Assembly (NCBI RefSeq): GCF_023091745.1
Contig: NC_068920.1
Span: 145,853,622-145,917,621 of the forward strand
Length of the DNA stretch: 64,000 bases
Origin: Budorcas taxicolor
Taxonomy: Eukaryota; Chordata; Mammalia; Artiodactyla; Bovidae
Reading direction: 5' to 3'
Shown here: one piece after another, positions 38,200 to 50,177 of the stretch
How positions within the stretch are numbered: position 1 is the first letter of the stretch
Layout: each line of letters begins with the position of its first letter
The notes under the pieces: generated by a model
The model's database searches: none
What the model was told of the DNA's origin: nothing
The model's input: only the letters and a program-made list of their open reading frames with translations
Made by a program: the position numbers and the translations under genes

Positions 38200-39439
38200 G
38201 TAAGCAGACTTTTTATATGTTTATTTCCCTTTTTTATAAGTGCTTATTATTAGTTAGAATTGATTTTGCATTCTGAAAGTCCTATATCTCATTCACATGA
38301 CAGTGTAGTTATTTTTAATAAGATCTGATTCATTACACTTGTTTAATCTTCTAAAGCAGTATGTTATTTAGACATGATAGATATGACGTAAATTGTACAG
38401 AAACAAGTACTACTTGCAACTTTGTCTTTTCAAATTCCTTTTTAAAGAATTGAGTTACCAGTATGCCATTGTCCCCCACTTACTCTTTCTCTTGATTTGT
38501 ATGATTGTATAAGAATAATAGTTTATCTTGAAAAGGAGAAAAAATTCTACATTAAAACGTTTGAAAATTCTCTTTCAGTCCTTTATGTGTTACCTGTAGT
38601 GTAAGACAGTATTGGGATTCCTAATTCAGCCTGTTATTTGACTGTGAAGTAAGTTTATTTTGCCCTTTTTTCAGTTATATTCCTCACTGGCTTTAGTTTT
38701 CTAAATTTTTTTTGTGTGCTAATAGCTAATTCTGCAGACATTTTTGGTCAGATGTCATGAGTAAACTTAGATATATATCAGAGCATGTTCAGTATGCTTA
38801 AATGATCCACAAGTTTGATACTATGTTTGTGGAAGGCTATTTGGAAATAAAAGATTTGCTTCATTGATGACCATGTATTTTAAAAACTCATTACTATTGC
38901 TTTTTTTGTGTGAATTTTTTTTTGTGTTGAATTTCACCCTTCCTCCTCACTTTATTTTTTAAATGTAGCCAGTAGCTAGAAATTCTGGATATGTTTAGTT
39001 AATACTAAATATTTTGTAGCAAATTATGTATCATGGTAATCTACTTGATTAAGAAGTGATGGTAGCAAAGTATTAATCTACTTTTAGCTTTAAATTGCTT
39101 TCATAGTAACAGATTAATTGCCAGTTCTAGTTGCATTTTGTAAATTTATATCTTGGATTTTAATTCTGCAGAGTAGACCTGTAAAAACTGTCTACTGAGA
39201 TAGTTAATGAATTTGTGGAAGCATATCAATAGTGAAACATTGCACAGTTGAAAAAGTAATAGATTATAATCTTGGTTATCATTTGTTTATCTCTGATAAA
39301 GCACATTTCATGTACCATCATATTTGCATGTATGAAATGTGTGACTTTTGGGAAAACTTGTCAAAATAACTGACTTATTTCTATTTATTTAGTTAGTTTT
39401 CAGTAATTTCAGTGTATTTATGGAGTTGTGCAGTCAGTC

Positions 39440-40286
39440 ATTCAGTTCAGTTCAGTCGCTCAGTCGTGTCTGACTCTTTGCGACCCTACGAATTGCAGCA
39501 CGCCAGGCCTCTCTGTCTATCACCAACTCCCAGAGCTCACCCAAACTGATGTCCATCAAGTCAGTGATGCCATCCAGCCATCTCATCCTCTGTTGTCCTC
39601 TTCTCCTCCTGCCCCCAATCCCTCCCAGCATCAGAGTCTTTTCCAATGAGGCAACTCTTCGCATGAGGTGGCCAAAGTATTGGAGTTTCAGCTTCAGCAT
39701 CAGTCCTTCCAAAGAACACCCAGGACTGATCTCCTTTAGAATGGACTGGTTGGATCTCCTTGCAGTCCAAGGGACTCTCAAGAGTCTTCTCCAACACCAC
39801 AGTTCAAAAGCATCAATTCTTTGGCGCTCATCTTTCTTTATAGTCTACCTCTCACATCCATACATGACCACAGGAAAAACCATAGCCTTGACTAGATGGA
39901 CCTTTGTTGGCAAAGTAATGTCTCTGCCTTTTAATTTGCTGTCCAGGTTGGTCATAACTTTCCTTCCAAGGAGTAAGCGTCTTTGAGTTTCATGGCTGCA
40001 GTCACCATCTGCAGTGATTTTGGAGCCCAGAAAAATAAAGTCAGCCACTGTTTCCACTGTTTCCCCATCTATTTCCCATGAAGTGATGGAACCAGATGCC
40101 ATGATCTTAGTTTTCTGAATGTTGAGCTTTAAGCCAACTTTTTCACTCTCCACTTTCACTTTCATCAAGAGGCTTTTTAGTTCCTCTTCACTCTGCCGTA
40201 AGGGTGGTGCCATCTGCATATCTGAGGTTATTGATATTTCTCCCGGCAATCTTGATTCCAGCTTGTGCTTCTTCCAGCCCAGCGTT
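39440..40286 (-). mobile_element. BovB LINE, 0.85-kb 5'-truncated copy
   Basis: A well-preserved reverse complement of the BovB 3' end, from cattcagttcagttcagtcg to cttcttccagcccagcgtt. Minus-strand frames keep SNQSILKEISPGCSLEGLML and KAMVFPVVMYGCER. It starts exactly with the ttcagttcagtt tail typical of BovB 3' ends. Confidence 0.93.
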
Positions 40287-40300
40287 ACCTAATTATAGAA

Positions 40301-40538
40301 CACTTTATCACAAAACTTCCCTGGTGGCTCAGACAGTAAAGTGTCTATCTACAATGTGAGAGACCTGGGTTTGATCCCTGGGTTGGGAAGATTCCCCAGA
40401 GAAGGAAATGGCTACCCAGTCCAGTACTTCTTGCCTTGAAAATCCCATGGACAGAGGAGCTTGGTGCAGGCTACTATCCATGGCTTCGCAGAAGAGTCGG
40501 GCACGACTGAGCGACTTCACTTTCACTTTATCACAAAA
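40301..40538 (+). repeat. Bov-tA SINE with 15-bp target duplication
   Basis: The element at 40316-40523 runs from cttccctggtggctcagaca to cgactgagcgacttcacttt. cactttatcacaaaa is repeated perfectly at 40301-40315 and 40524-40538. It lies just beyond the BovB at 39440-40286. Confidence 0.95.
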
Positions 40539-40569
40539 AGAAACCTTGAACCAGTTAGCAGCTACTCCG

Positions 40570-42310
40570 AGTCTTTCCTGCCCAGTGGCAACCACTCATC
40601 TGCTTTCTGTGTTGTAGATTTTCCTATTCTGAACATTTTATGAAAATGTGATCATACAGTATGTGGTATTTTGTGACATCTTTTGTATTTAGTAGAATAT
40701 TTTCAACATGCTTAGGTTGAACATATTTCATCATATTTTCATGTTACAGCTTGCACTTGATTCTTTTTATTATGGGTGAATAATATTCTGTTGTATGGAT
40801 CCACCACATTTTATTTATTTTTCAAATCATGGATACCTGGGTTGTTTCTGCCTTTTGGCTATTATGAATAAAGTGAAAGTGGAAAAGTTAAGTCGCTCAG
40901 TCGTGTCCAACTCTTTGTGACCCCATGGACTGCAGCCTACCAGGCTCCTCAGTCCATGAAATTTTCCAGGCAAGAGTACTGGAGTGGGTCGCCATTTCCT
41001 TCTCCAGTTATGAATAATGTTGTGCTCAATTTTCTTTCATATGAATTTTTGGCGCATATGTTCCCACATTTCTGTTAGGGATCTATCTACCTTGCAGTGA
41101 AAATAATGGGTCATAAATAAACCTATAATCAATTTTAGTTGATTAGCAAACAGTATTCCAAATATTAGCCCCCCTTTTTTTAGCCCCTTTTGTTTATGGT
41201 TATTAAGTGCTTAATTGTATGAAGGCCCCCATAATTTATTCCTATACCCTTTTAACTTTTTTTATATAGGTTATGGTATAATATAAATCTTCGACCTATC
41301 TGTATTTTCAGAGCTATATTCTTAGTGTACTTTAAATTTAATAGATGAATATTACACATTAAAAATAATATTTTTGCTGAAAGAACTTTTTCTTTTTTAA
41401 TCCACCTATATATCAAGTTTGCTGGGTTCTCTGGGTGCTTCCTAGTGTCCTTTCTTTTATAGTAAACACTTACCTGCTTTCCTTTATAGTTTCATACATC
41501 CAAGTAAGTATATTCCTAAACACTTTACTTTTAGCTTGTTTTCTCTTGTGCCACTTGGTGAAGAAACCTGGTTTTTGCTGATTTCATCCTGTGGTGTAGT
41601 TTTAACATGTTCCTCTCATTTATGTTTTTGTTAGTTGGTGATTAAATATAAAGGCTTGATCACAATCAGGTGTGATGGGGAGCGTGGCAGGAAAGCTTCA
41701 TGGGTAATGTTTTCTTCTTTCAGGAGGCTAATGTCTGGCTATCTCTTACTCTTGTTATTTTACCAGATGTCTGTGCTTTGTTGAGATCATTAATTTTGTA
41801 AAGATTGCAAAATGGTAATATTCCAATTGAGTTATTTCTTCTTGAGTAGAATACTTCTACAAAGAGAAATAATCTCCCACTTGGTTATCTAGTAGTTCAG
41901 GTCACAGGCCACACACATCACTGAAATCTGATTTTTAGAACAGCTTCATCATCCCCAAATGATCACTTATACCTAAAGTCATTTCCCATTCCCCTCCTGC
42001 CCCAGGCAACCACAGGTATGCTTCCTATCTCTGTAGATTTGCCTTGCCTGGCCATTTCAGGTAAATGGAATCATAGAACATGTTGTCTGTCTTTTGGATC
42101 TGGTCCGTGTCCCTTATCATACTGATTTTGAAGTTCATGAACATTGTTGGATGTCTTGTACTTCATTTCTTTTTAGTACTGAGTAGCATAGCACATTATA
42201 TGTGGTTTAATCAAGAGTCTTTGTTCCTTGTTCTTAGCACAGAGCTTCAAAAGCTCTTCAATTTCCTGTGTGTTATGCTAATGAGGCAACTCCTGTTGGC
42301 ATTTTGATAA
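40570..42310 (-). repeat. Old L1 (L1M) 3' end pieces
   Basis: Antisense landmarks are ccagtggcaaccactcatct, ggtgaataatattctgttgt, ttggctattatgaata, aggaggctaatgtctggcta and caggcaaccacaggtatgct. It is interrupted by the Bov-A at 40872-41007 and may be more than one L1. Confidence 0.6.
40862..41017 (+). repeat. Bov-A monomer SINE with target duplication
   Basis: A single Bov-A unit at 40872-41007 (agtgaaagtggaaaagttaa to ccatttccttctccag) is flanked by ttatgaataa at 40862-40871 and 41008-41017. It splits the host L1 phrase. Confidence 0.92.
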
Positions 42311-42319
42311 CTTTTGGAG

Positions 42320-42445
42320 GAGATAGACATGAGTTTGAGTAAACTCCAGGAGTTGGTGATGGACAGGGAAGCCTGGTGTGCTGCAGTCCATGGGGTCGCA
42401 AAGAGTTGGACATGACTGAGTGACTGAACTGACTGAACTGGATGA
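42320..42445 (+). mobile_element. BovB LINE 3' terminal fragment
   Basis: The sense 3' end gatagacatgagtttgagta, acagggaagcctggtgtgct and gactgagtgactgaactgac. It is severely 5'-truncated. Confidence 0.88.
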
Positions 42446-42464
42446 GATGGGAGCTGATCATTAG

Positions 42465-43010
42465 AAAGAAATGAGCACATGATTAGAGGATTAGAACTCT
42501 CAGCCTTTCAAGTTAGGAGTACTAGAAGGAGGTTGGAAATTGAGTTTAATTACATGCCCAGTGATATAGTTAATTGTACCTATATAATGAAATCCTAATA
42601 AAAGCTGCAGACATTGACACTCAGTGAAGCTTCTTGGTTGGTAAAGACATTGATGTACTGGGATGGTGATTCACCCTGATTCCACAAGGAGGAGATGCAG
42701 AAGCTCTGTTGCCTCCCAGACCTCATCTTATGTGTATCCTTTACAGTAAAATGTGGTCAAAAGTATGGTGCTTTCCTGAATTCTGTGGGTTAACCCAGTA
42801 AATTATTGAACCTGAGTCATGGAAACTCTAGAATTTGTAGTTAACCAGAATGCTGGTGGCTTGGGGACTCTCAAGGTACAGAGGTACAGCTAATGTCTAA
42901 AGTGAGGGCAGTCATGTGAAAGACTGGGCTCGTAACTTGTGGTGTCTGATGCTAATTCTAAGTACTTGGCATCAGAGTTGTATTGCAGAATACCCAGTTG
43001 AGGGGGAAGG
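42465..43010 (+). repeat. Possible ancient ERVL-type solo LTR relic
   Basis: Non-coding. Features resembling an old mammalian LTR are atgaaatcctaataaaagct (polyadenylation-like), gctttcctgaattctgtggg, aaattattgaacctgagtc and gagggcagtcatgtgaaaga in that order. No retroviral gene is present. The family is not resolved. Confidence 0.4.
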
Positions 43011-43014
43011 AGTT

Positions 43015-44329
43015 ATGTGGATATTCCATTATCTTCGTCCATTTACCATTTGATGTGTATTTGAATTGCTTCCACTTTAAACTGTTATAAATAGTGAATA
43101 TGTTGTTGTGAACATTTGCATAAAAGTCTTTTGTGGACATACTTCATTTCTCTTGGATATATACCTAGGAATGGAGTCTTAGTTGTGTGCTAAATTTGTG
43201 TTTAACTTTTAAAGAAGTTGCCATACTATTACCCAAAGTGGCTGTGCCATTTTACATTTTTATCAGAATCTATGAGGTTCCAGTTTCTCCATATTCTTGC
43301 CAACACTTGATATTCTTTCTTCTTATTATTATTATAGTCATTCTGGTGTGTGTAAAGTGAGGTCTCACTGTGGTTTTAACTTTGACTAATGACTGATGAT
43401 AGTGAGCACCTTTTCATGTGCTTATTGACCACTCTTGTATCTTCTTTGGTGAAATGTCTGTTCAGACTTTTACCCTTTAAAAGATTATGTTGCTTATATT
43501 CCTGTTGAGTTGTAGGAGTCTTTTGCATACTCTAGATACTTTATCATATATATCACTTGTTAGTATTTCTTTTCAGTCTGTGGTTTGTCTTTTCCTCTTC
43601 TCATATGATTTTCTGAAGCCAGAATATGTTAATTTTGATAAAATCTTACACCAGTTTTTCATTTTGCCAATTTTTTTATATTAGAAGAAATTTTTGCCTA
43701 GTCTAAGGTGATAAATATTTTTCCTTTGTTCTTTCATAAGATTTTTATAGTTTCAGCTCATAAATTTAGTCCTGTGATCTATTTTGAGTTAATTTTTGAG
43801 TATGATGTGAAGTAGGGGCCTAAAAATGTTGATATTTTTGCCTGTGAATATCCAGTTATTCAGATACCATTCATTAGGAAGACTGTACTTTTCCAACTAA
43901 ATTGCTCTGACACCTTTGTATGTATGTGTGTATATATATACATATATATTATATATATATATTTTTTGACCTATAAATATAAAGGTTATTTCTAGACTGT
44001 CACTTCTGTTCCACTGATTTGTATATCTATCATTATATCATACCAGTACTGTTTTGATACAGTAGTTTTGTATTGAGGTTTGAGATTGTGATGCTTTGTT
44101 CTGTTATAAGATAGTTTTGGCTCTTCTGGGTTATTTGCATTTCCGTGTAAATTTTATTATCAGTTTGTTGATTCCTAGGAAATAACTTGCTGGGATATAG
44201 AGTTTGTATTGAGTCTGTTGATCAATTTGAAGAGAATTGTCATCTTTATGATACAGACTTTCTCTCCAGAAACATGAGTGTCTCTCCATTTATATCCATC
44301 TTTTCTTTTGCCATTTAGCATTAATAGCA

Positions 44330-44330
<1 letters not shown>
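43015..44330 (-). repeat. Old L1 (L1M) ORF2 end and 3' region
   Basis: Antisense landmarks are gcttccactttaaactgtta, ttctcttggatatataccta, cagtttctccatattcttgc, acaccagtttttcattttgc and tccactgatttgtatatct. An AT/GT-rich tract sits at 43920-43965. Confidence 0.65.
43920..43966. repeat. AT/GT-rich simple repeat
   Basis: Alternating atgtatgtgtgtatatatat followed by acatatatatta and a pure ta run. Low complexity inside the L1. Confidence 0.9.
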
Positions 44331-44373
<43 letters not shown>

Positions 44374-44386
44374 CTCAGTTTGGTAA

Positions 44387-44430
<44 letters not shown>

Positions 44431-44443
44431 CTCAATTTGGTAA

Positions 44444-44487
<44 letters not shown>

Positions 44488-44578
44488 CTCAATTTGGTAA
44501 CCACACACACACACACACATCCCCTTCTCAATTTGGTAACAACACACACACACACACCTGTCTCAATTTGGTAACCAG
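44331..44578. repeat. Compound CA minisatellite (five units)
   Basis: Five tandem units each consist of a CA tract followed by ccttctcaatttggtaac. Spacer copies begin near 44371, 44428, 44485, 44524 and 44559, giving periods of about 57, 57, 39 and 36 bp. The long Cys-Val and Thr-His frames on the two strands are artefacts of this array. Confidence 0.95.
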
Positions 44579-45523
44579 CCTTATAATGTCTTTTTTGTCC
44601 CTCTCTTCTCTGCATCTTACCACCTTCCATTTAAAAATTATTCTAATTTTGACTTGACTCTCTGAAAGTGTTTAATTTTGTATCAGTAATTGTATTTAAT
44701 AAACTTTTCTTGATTATTTTATTTGTCCCCTTTTCTTATGTCTCATATAATTCTCTTACTTGGATTTATTCATTTTGTCAAACCATTTTCCTTGAGCAGT
44801 TCTTTCAGAAGTGGTTTGTTATCAGATTTCTAAGAATATGAATGATGTGATACATATTTATTTTGCCATTTTATTGGGTTTTTTTTTTAGACTGCCATAT
44901 TCTAGAATCGAAATTTTTTTCCTTCACATTTTTAAAGCTATATCTCTGTTCTTTGTATTCTGTATTGGCTGAAATGTTTGTTAACAATATGATTTGGGTT
45001 TTGTACATAAGATATGTTTTGTCTTTGTTGGGTTTCTGAGAATTTAGCACTATCTGTTTCTCTTTGTTTCATTTGCAGTCCTTTCAATCTAGATTTTTGA
45101 TTTGATTCACTTCTGGAAGTTTTCATTTGCTATTTATTTTTTCTTTTTCTTCTGGTCTGTGTTCTCTCTTCCAGGCTTCATTTAGCTAGATGTTGGAACC
45201 TTGCTAACTTTGCTCTGTTTTTCATCTCTGAATCCTTCAGTGACTTCAGAGAGAGAAAGTTACTTTGCTCAATTTTCTTGCTTTCTAATTTGTTTTTCTC
45301 TTATCATTACTTGTATATTTAATGCCAAAGCTTCAGACTTTTTCCCATATCATCCTGTTGTTTACTTGATGTGACTTGTTACTCTTTTGAGGCTGTTGGT
45401 TTTCATATTTTTAGGGCTGTTCTTAATTTGTCCTATTTAAGCATCTCCTTGACTGTTAACTTTCTATTTCTTGAATTGCTTTGCTTCTATTTCATGATAC
45501 TGGTTTTTCTCAACTGTTGATTC

Positions 45524-47355
45524 TTGTTGTTGTTCATTTGCCCAGTCCTGTCCAACTCTTTGTGACCCCATGCAGCACGCCAGGTCTCCCTGTCCCTCAC
45601 CATCTCCCGGAGTTTGCCCAAGTTCATGTTCATTGCATCAATGATGCCATCCAGCCATCTGATCCTCTGACGCCCTCTTCTCCTTCTGCCCTTGATCTTT
45701 CCCAGCATCTCTCCCACTCATCAGATAACTAATGAGTTATCTGTTCACATCAGATGACCAAAATACTGGAGCTTCAGCATCAGTCCTTCCAGTGAATATT
45801 CAGGGTTGATCTCCCTTAAGATTGACTGGTTTGATCTCCTTGCTGTCCAAAGGACGTTCGGGAGTCTTCTCCAGCACCAGAGTTCAAAGGCATCAATTCT
45901 TTAGCATTCTGCCTTCTTTACATTCCAGCTTCTTACAACCGTACCTGACCACCATAGCCTTGACTACATGGACCTTTTTTGGCAGTGTAATGTCTCTGCT
46001 TTTCAAAGCACTGTCTAGGTTTGTCATCGCTTTTCTGCCAAGAAACAACCGTCTTCTGATTTCATGGCTGCAGTTACCGTCCGCAATGATTTTAGAGCTC
46101 AAGAAGAGGAAGTCTGTCACTACTTCTGTCTTTTCCCCTTCTGTCTGTATGCCATGATCTTAGTTTTTTGAATGTTGAGTTTTAAACCAGCTTTTTCACT
46201 CTACTCTTTCACCCTCATTAAGAGGCTCTTTAGTTTCTGCCATTAGAGTGGTATCATCCACATATCTGAGGTTGTTAATGTTTCTCCTGCCTATCTTGAT
46301 TCCATCTTGCAACTCATCCAGCCTGGCATTTCTCATGATGTGCTCAGCCTGTACGTTAAACAAACAGGGTGACAGCAAATAGCCCTGTTGTACTCCTTTC
46401 TCGATCCTGAACCAGGCAGTTGTTCCATACAGGGTTCTAACTGTTGCTTCATGACCTGCATACAGGTTTCTCAGAAGACAGGTAAGATGATCTGGTATTC
46501 CCATCTCTCTAAGAGCTTCCCACAGTTTGTCATGATCCATACAGTCAAAGGCTTTAGTGTAGTTGATGGAAACAGATATTTTCCTGAAATTCCCTTGCTA
46601 TCTCTATAATACAGCAAATGCTGGCTAGAAATTTGATTTCTAGTTCCTCTTCCTTTTCTAAACCCAGTTTGGACATCTGGAAGTTCTTGGTTCACGTAAT
46701 ACTGAAGCCTAGCATGCAAGATTTTAAGCATGACCTTACTGGCATGGGAGATGAGTGCAATTGTCTGATGTTTGGCACAGTCTTTGGTACTACCCTTCTT
46801 GGGAATTGGGATGAGGATTTTCCAGTCCTGTGACCACTGCTGGGTCTTCCAGATTTGCTGACATAATGAATGAAAAACCTTGGTGGCATCTTCCTTTAGG
46901 GATTTGAATAGTTCTGATGGAATTTCATCACATCCACTAGCTATATTATTAACAGCAATACATCCTAAGGCCCACTTGACTTCGCACTCCGTAATGTCTG
47001 GTTCTGGGTGACTAACCACACCATCATAGTAATCCAGTTCATTAATATCTTTTTTTATACAGTTCTGTATATTCTTTCCATCTCTTCTTGATCTCTTCAG
47101 TGTCTACTAGGTCTCTACCACCTTTATCCTTTATTGTGCCCATCTTTGGGTGGAATGCTTGATGTTTCCAATTTTCCTGAAGAGATCTCTAGTCTTTCAC
47201 CTTTTGTTGTTTTTGTCTTATTAAGCATTGTTCATCGAAGAAGACCTTCTTGTCTCTTCTAGCTATTTTTTGGAACTCTTTGTTTAATTGAATATACTTT
47301 TCCCTGTCTCTCTTGCTTTTTGCTTCTCCTCATTCTTCTGCTATTTGTAAAACCT
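45524..47355 (-). mobile_element. BovB LINE, 1.8-kb 5'-truncated copy
   Basis: The longest BovB segment here. The minus strand retains NIASGCDEIPSELFKSLKED and IWKTQQWSQDWKILIPIPKK (reverse-transcriptase fingers), REMGIPDHLTCLLRNLYAGH, and NNLRYVDDTTLMAETKE. The last has YVDD where the other copies have YADD. Stops and frameshifts break it throughout. It pairs with 50178-50922 across exon 5. Confidence 0.93.
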
Positions 47356-47926
47356 AGATTCTCGTTTTTGTTCTTTTTCCTGTTTGTGGAAATCTTTTCT
47401 GTTTATGTTGTATGCTTTCAGGAAGGGGTGGGACATATTGTTGGGTGGAATGTACAGATACCTTTCCTTCTGAATTTGTGGTTTCTTGTCTCTCCTGGGG
47501 GTCAGGACCTATCTTAGGTGCTAATAATAATAGACCTATTCTCACCTGATTTATTAGGAGACCCTGATAACTATGCCCCAGCAACTCCCCTAGCTTGGTG
47601 TCGTTTTTCTCAGGTCCCAGTGCCACTGCTTTAGTCTGAGTGCATTAGCACTGTCAGTTGCTATTGATTATGAACAAGACGATGGGGAAAGGAAGGGAGA
47701 AAGCCCTGTCCCATATGTGGCTATGAATTACTCTTCCCAGTGGTATGGGACTTATTCCCTCTTCTGGTATGTATTGAATCTGGTATCTTAGGTGTTTCTG
47801 TCTACTCAGCTCTCTGCTTTGTGAGTTATGTGCAGGAATTTATTTGCAGAAAGTTGGGCTATTTTATTATGGATTCTTTTGTCATCACCTTGTATATTCC
47901 TCTTTCTTATTCTGTTTCTCTTTTAA

Positions 47927-48116
47927 AATATGTCTATTTAAAATGTGTCTCTCTGGGATGACCCAGAGAGATGTTGTGGGGAGGGAGGTGGGAGGGGGGT
48001 TCATGTTTGGGAATCCATGTAAGAATTAAAGATTTTAAAATTAAAAAAATAAAAATTAAAAAAAAATAAAAAAAAATATAAAATATAAACAAAGAAAAAA
48101 AATATGTCTATTTAAA
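47927..48116 (+). mobile_element. Ruminant L1 3' end with 16-bp target duplication
   Basis: A 158-bp insertion (47943-48100) carries the G-rich L1 phrase gtggggagggaggtgggagg, then gtaagaattaaagattttaa and an A-rich tail. aatatgtctatttaaa is perfectly repeated at 47927-47942 and 48101-48116. It is a severely 5'-truncated copy. Confidence 0.93.
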
Positions 48117-48380
48117 TAGATTCCTGTATTCTCCAAGAGGGAAAATGATACATTTATGCATATTTTGTTAGTTAAGCATGAAGAAGATATCCATATAATA
48201 GTTTTATCTGATAACTGGTTCTCCATTAAAGATATCCAGATCTAAAGTCAAAGATTTCATAAAGTTTAACTCTGTGTTGGTTTTATAGTAATTTGTCTTT
48301 TTCAATAGCAGTATTGATTTTGGGATTTTTTTCTGTTAACAGTTCTAGTTTTCTTTCTTTCTTTTTTTTTAATATTTTTA

Positions 48381-48504
48381 TTTATTTGGCTGCACTGGGT
48401 CTTAGTTGTGGCATGTGGGATCTAGTTCCCTGACCAGAGATCGAACCCAGGCTCTCTGTACTGGGAGTGCAGAGTCTGAGCCACTGGACCACCAGGGAAG
48501 TCCC
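48381..48504 (-). repeat. CHR SINE next to exon 5 acceptor
   Basis: The + strand ttatttggctgcactgggtc to ccactggaccaccagggaag tccc is the reverse complement of a CHR SINE. Its end lies 44 nt before the first base of exon 5, so it forms the upstream edge of the splice acceptor region. Confidence 0.9.
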
Positions 48505-48548
48505 TCTTCTTTTTTTAAACTTTTTTTCCTCCTTGTTTTGTTTTCCAG

Positions 48549-48809
48549 CTCTTTTGTGCCTTTCAAGATGATAAGTATCTGTACATGGTAATGGAGTACA
48601 TGCCTGGTGGAGACCTTGTAAACCTTATGAGTAACTATGATGTACCTGAAAAATGGGCCAAATTTTATACTGCTGAAGTTGTTCTTGCTTTGGATGCCAT
48701 ACACTCCATGGGTTTAATTCACAGAGATGTGAAGCCTGACAACATGCTCTTGGATAAACATGGGCATCTAAAATTAGCAGATTTTGGCACATGTATGAAG
48801 ATGGATGAA
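48549..48809 (+). CDS. ROCK2: ROCK2 coding exon 5 (hinge, HRD and DFG motifs)
   Basis: This 261-nt exon is the largest here (phase 0-0, 87 codons, residues 155-241). It carries the hinge MVMEYMPGGDLVNLM (E170-M172), the catalytic loop IHRDVKPDN with proton-acceptor D214, and the Mg-binding ADFGTCMKMDE with D232. LFCAFQDD and MGLIHRD identify ROCK2; ROCK1 has Tyr and Phe at the corresponding positions. Position 163 is Lys (DDKY), where I recall Arg in human. Donor is gtaagt. Because it is symmetric, skipping would leave the frame open but remove the active site. A CHR SINE ends 44 nt before its first base. Confidence 0.97.
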
Positions 48810-50177
48810 GTAAGTAACAAGCGAGTTTTTTTTTTAATGCTAGTTTTTTAAGAGACAAAAAGAAAACATATCTAGACTTCATAATTAAAAAAAAATAGAA
48901 ATTTAGTTTTACTATGTAATGACTCAAACAAGGTAATAAAATATCTAAATCAAAACATTTCCTTTACTAAATCATTCATCTAGTTGTAGAATACTTCATA
49001 GATTTGGTGAATTCAAGAGTAATAAGAACTCAGATAAATAATCATCTTCCTCATAGCATTTTGACAAACATTTGCTACCAGTCAAAACTAGTTCATGTTT
49101 ATAATGATCTCTCTGTAAGTGTGCTATAATTCCTGGCGGTAATTCCTGATTGGGAGAGATCATGTTTTATTTCTATGTATTCTTCTTGTTAATTATCTTG
49201 TCAAGACTTTTATTTTGAATTAAGCTGATTTTTTTTCCTCTTTACTTCTCAACTTATTTATGCCACCTATTTGATATTCACTTTTATTGATTGTCATCAG
49301 TGATCCATATTCTTCAAGCTCAGCTCTGATTTTTTTTATCTCATGTGGAAAGTTTTCTTTGATAATGCTAACGTGACCGATCACTCTCTGTCATAATGTC
49401 CATAATGTTACTCACTTAGAATTCATGCTGTACTTCACAGGCCACTTTTTTCTATCTAGGTTTGTATGCCCTGTCTACCCAGCTAAAATGTAACATCTCT
49501 TGGGTTCTCTGGTCTTCTTCATAGAGTATTACTATGTTTGTGTTCTGCATACATTAATCAGTGTTTAGTAGGTGGACCAAAGCTCCCTCTTGTGGTGTTT
49601 ATGTAGTATAAAGTGATTACCAGTGAAAATTAATGAAAATGAAATAATTTTCTAATAGAATACTAAACTTTTTAATGTCTGTTATACATAACAAATGATA
49701 TTTATGTGTTGCACTTCCACAAGTGTGCTCTGATTTTCATTAAACCAAGAACCTTTGGGAGGGTGCCAAAAAAATCACACCTTATGTTTTAGGATGGGTA
49801 AAGGTGGTTAAGGAAAGTAAGATGTTGAATATGCAAGTGTGGAACAGGTCAGAATATGGTGTTTATGAAATTATTTTACAAGCATGTAAGTAAATACTAA
49901 ATTAAGCTGTTTAAATATCTTAAATTGTCTCTCTATAGGGCAAAATAAAAGATGGTATATATAATTTTGTTTACTATTTTTAATTCAGGTACATGTAGTT
50001 AATTATGTTCCTTGGCTCACAACTTATTGTATAAGTTATCCACACAAAGACCTCATTTGGTTTTTTTAAAAATTATGCTTTCCCCCTTTCAGTTGTTTTT
50101 GTTTTATTCTCTTTCCCTAATACATAGCCATTGTAATGTGTTTACTATAAGCTCTTACAGGCTATTAGTAAGTAAGA

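Larger units (their letters stand above)
38200..48548 (+). other. ROCK2: ROCK2 intron 4
   Basis: This 10.3-kb intron carries BovB copies at 39440-40286 and 45524-47355 (both minus), a Bov-tA and a Bov-A SINE, old L1 3' ends, a possible LTR relic, a compound CA minisatellite, a young L1 3' end and, at its 3' edge, a CHR SINE. I recognise nothing in about 38205-39435, 44600-45520 and 47360-47925. The 3' end is a strong pyrimidine tract leading to gttttccag. Confidence 0.9.

Noticed and set aside
44175..44630. A 151-codon frame rich in Cys-Val on the minus strand, and Thr-His frames on the plus strand
   Set aside because: They are translations of the CA/TG compound repeat with short spacers; there is no start context, domain or conservation signal.
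48585..48851. An 88-codon frame starting at an internal Met in exon 5 and running into intron 5
   Set aside because: It is exon 5 of ROCK2 read through its gtaagt donor; the extra codons after DE are intronic.
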